From an uncultured Eubacteriales bacterium (lineage in GTDB: Bacteria > Bacillota > Clostridia > Christensenellales > Aristaeellaceae), in the NCBI GenBank assembly GCA_902796115.1, contig CADBNX010000424.1:1-24031 (forward strand): a stretch of 24,031 nucleotides of DNA, in the 5' to 3' direction. The position numbers and the translations under genes were made by a program. Positions 23,732 through 24,031 of the stretch are shown here, in pieces; position 1 is the stretch's first letter; each line of letters opens with the position of its first letter. The notes under the pieces were generated by a model. It saw nothing but the letters and a program-made list of their open reading frames with translations, was not told where the DNA came from and did not search any database.

Positions 23732-24031
23732 AAAGAACAGTGTTTTCTCCCGGGTCCTGATGATTTGCGCGGTATGTTCCCTGATCTTCGCGGGCCTCCT
23801 GTATTCACTGTCAAATTACTATCTGAGAGATTCTTTCAACAGCAACGACCGGCAGGAACTGAATCAAATCATGCAGATCGGGGAAAAACTGATAGAAGGC
23901 TATGCCACCGCTTCCATTTCCGCTGAAAAGCTGTGGGAAGAAGTTAACCCCACGTTTCATTCCGGAACAAGCTTCCTGCTGATCCTTGACAAGAATAAAA
24001 AAACCCTTGCGTATACAAATGAAGCCATTCC
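23724..24031 (+). CDS. Sensor histidine kinase, N-terminal part (cut by window edge)
   Basis: Only about 102 residues are visible. The start MLKKNSVFSRVLMICAVCSLIFAGLLYSL has a basic head and one membrane helix (about 10-28). An outer region begins with SNYYLRDSFNSNDRQELNQIMQ and continues with a mixed sequence ending inside a domain (LLILDKNKKTLAYTNEA resembles a sensor-type PAS/CACHE strand). The kinase core is beyond the window. The ATG overlaps the response regulator stop by 8 bases (ATGCTTAA), the classic arrangement, so it is called a kinase from context and from its architecture. Confidence 0.85.
   Translation, partial: MLKKNSVFSRVLMICAVCSLIFAGLLYSLSNYYLRDSFNSNDRQELNQIMQIGEKLIEGYATASISAEKLWEEVNPTFHSGTSFLLILDKNKKTLAYTNEAI

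Noticed and set aside
1..24031. CRISPR array, tRNA, rRNA, riboswitch, insertion sequence or phage genes
   Set aside because: No regularly spaced repeats, cloverleaf-like segments, conserved leader structures or transposase/integrase frames were seen by eye; small RNAs inside gaps cannot be excluded without structure searches.

Overview
The window reads as ordinary core chromosome of an anaerobic-type Firmicute, most likely class Clostridia. The evidence is the strong GGAGG-type ribosome binding sites, the frequent TTG starts, a VanW-domain protein, a long clostridial-style PRPP synthetase, and Gram-positive gene blocks such as tilS-hpt-ftsH, pepP-efp and asp23-fakA-recG. I see no transposase, phage gene, CRISPR array, tRNA, rRNA or sign of recent transfer. 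No reading frame looks broken. I did not find an obviously new multi-gene system. The items worth a second look are sequence variants inside known families and several unexplained intergenic palindromes.

Plus strand, 1-12013. An AraC-type regulator (55-909) is followed by a short-chain dehydrogenase (960-1673) that resembles the EF-P-modifying YmfI branch. A promoter near 1753-1781 then drives an operon of a PRPP synthetase variant, a small tail-anchored coiled-coil protein, an RseC-like redox membrane protein, tilS and hpt. An extended -10 promoter at about 5882-5911 begins a tight ftsH - PHP phosphoesterase - VanW operon with ATGA overlaps. A further promoter near 10303-10311 precedes pepP-type peptidase and efp. 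This half ends in a strong terminator at 12096-12122.

Minus strand, 22783 down to 12121. The asp23/yloU - fakA/yloV pair starts from a good divergent promoter and ends in a rho-independent terminator placed directly in front of recG. A second, near-consensus promoter (18615-18643) drives a DUF5711-like beta-propeller membrane protein, hemW, a secreted five-SH3 protein, recD2 and comFC. These are mostly overlapping or closely spaced.

Plus strand, 23036 to the end. A PhoB/OmpR-type response regulator overlaps a sensor histidine kinase cut off by the window edge.

Functionally, the plus-strand genes link PRPP and purine salvage (prs, hpt), tRNA-Ile decoding (tilS), membrane proteolysis (ftsH) and translation through proline stretches (efp and possibly its modifying reductase). 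The minus-strand genes cover fatty-acid activation (fakA), envelope proteins and DNA repair (recG, recD2). No stretch above 300 bases lacks a gene. The largest gap is 22784-23035, which holds two divergent promoters and a dyad.
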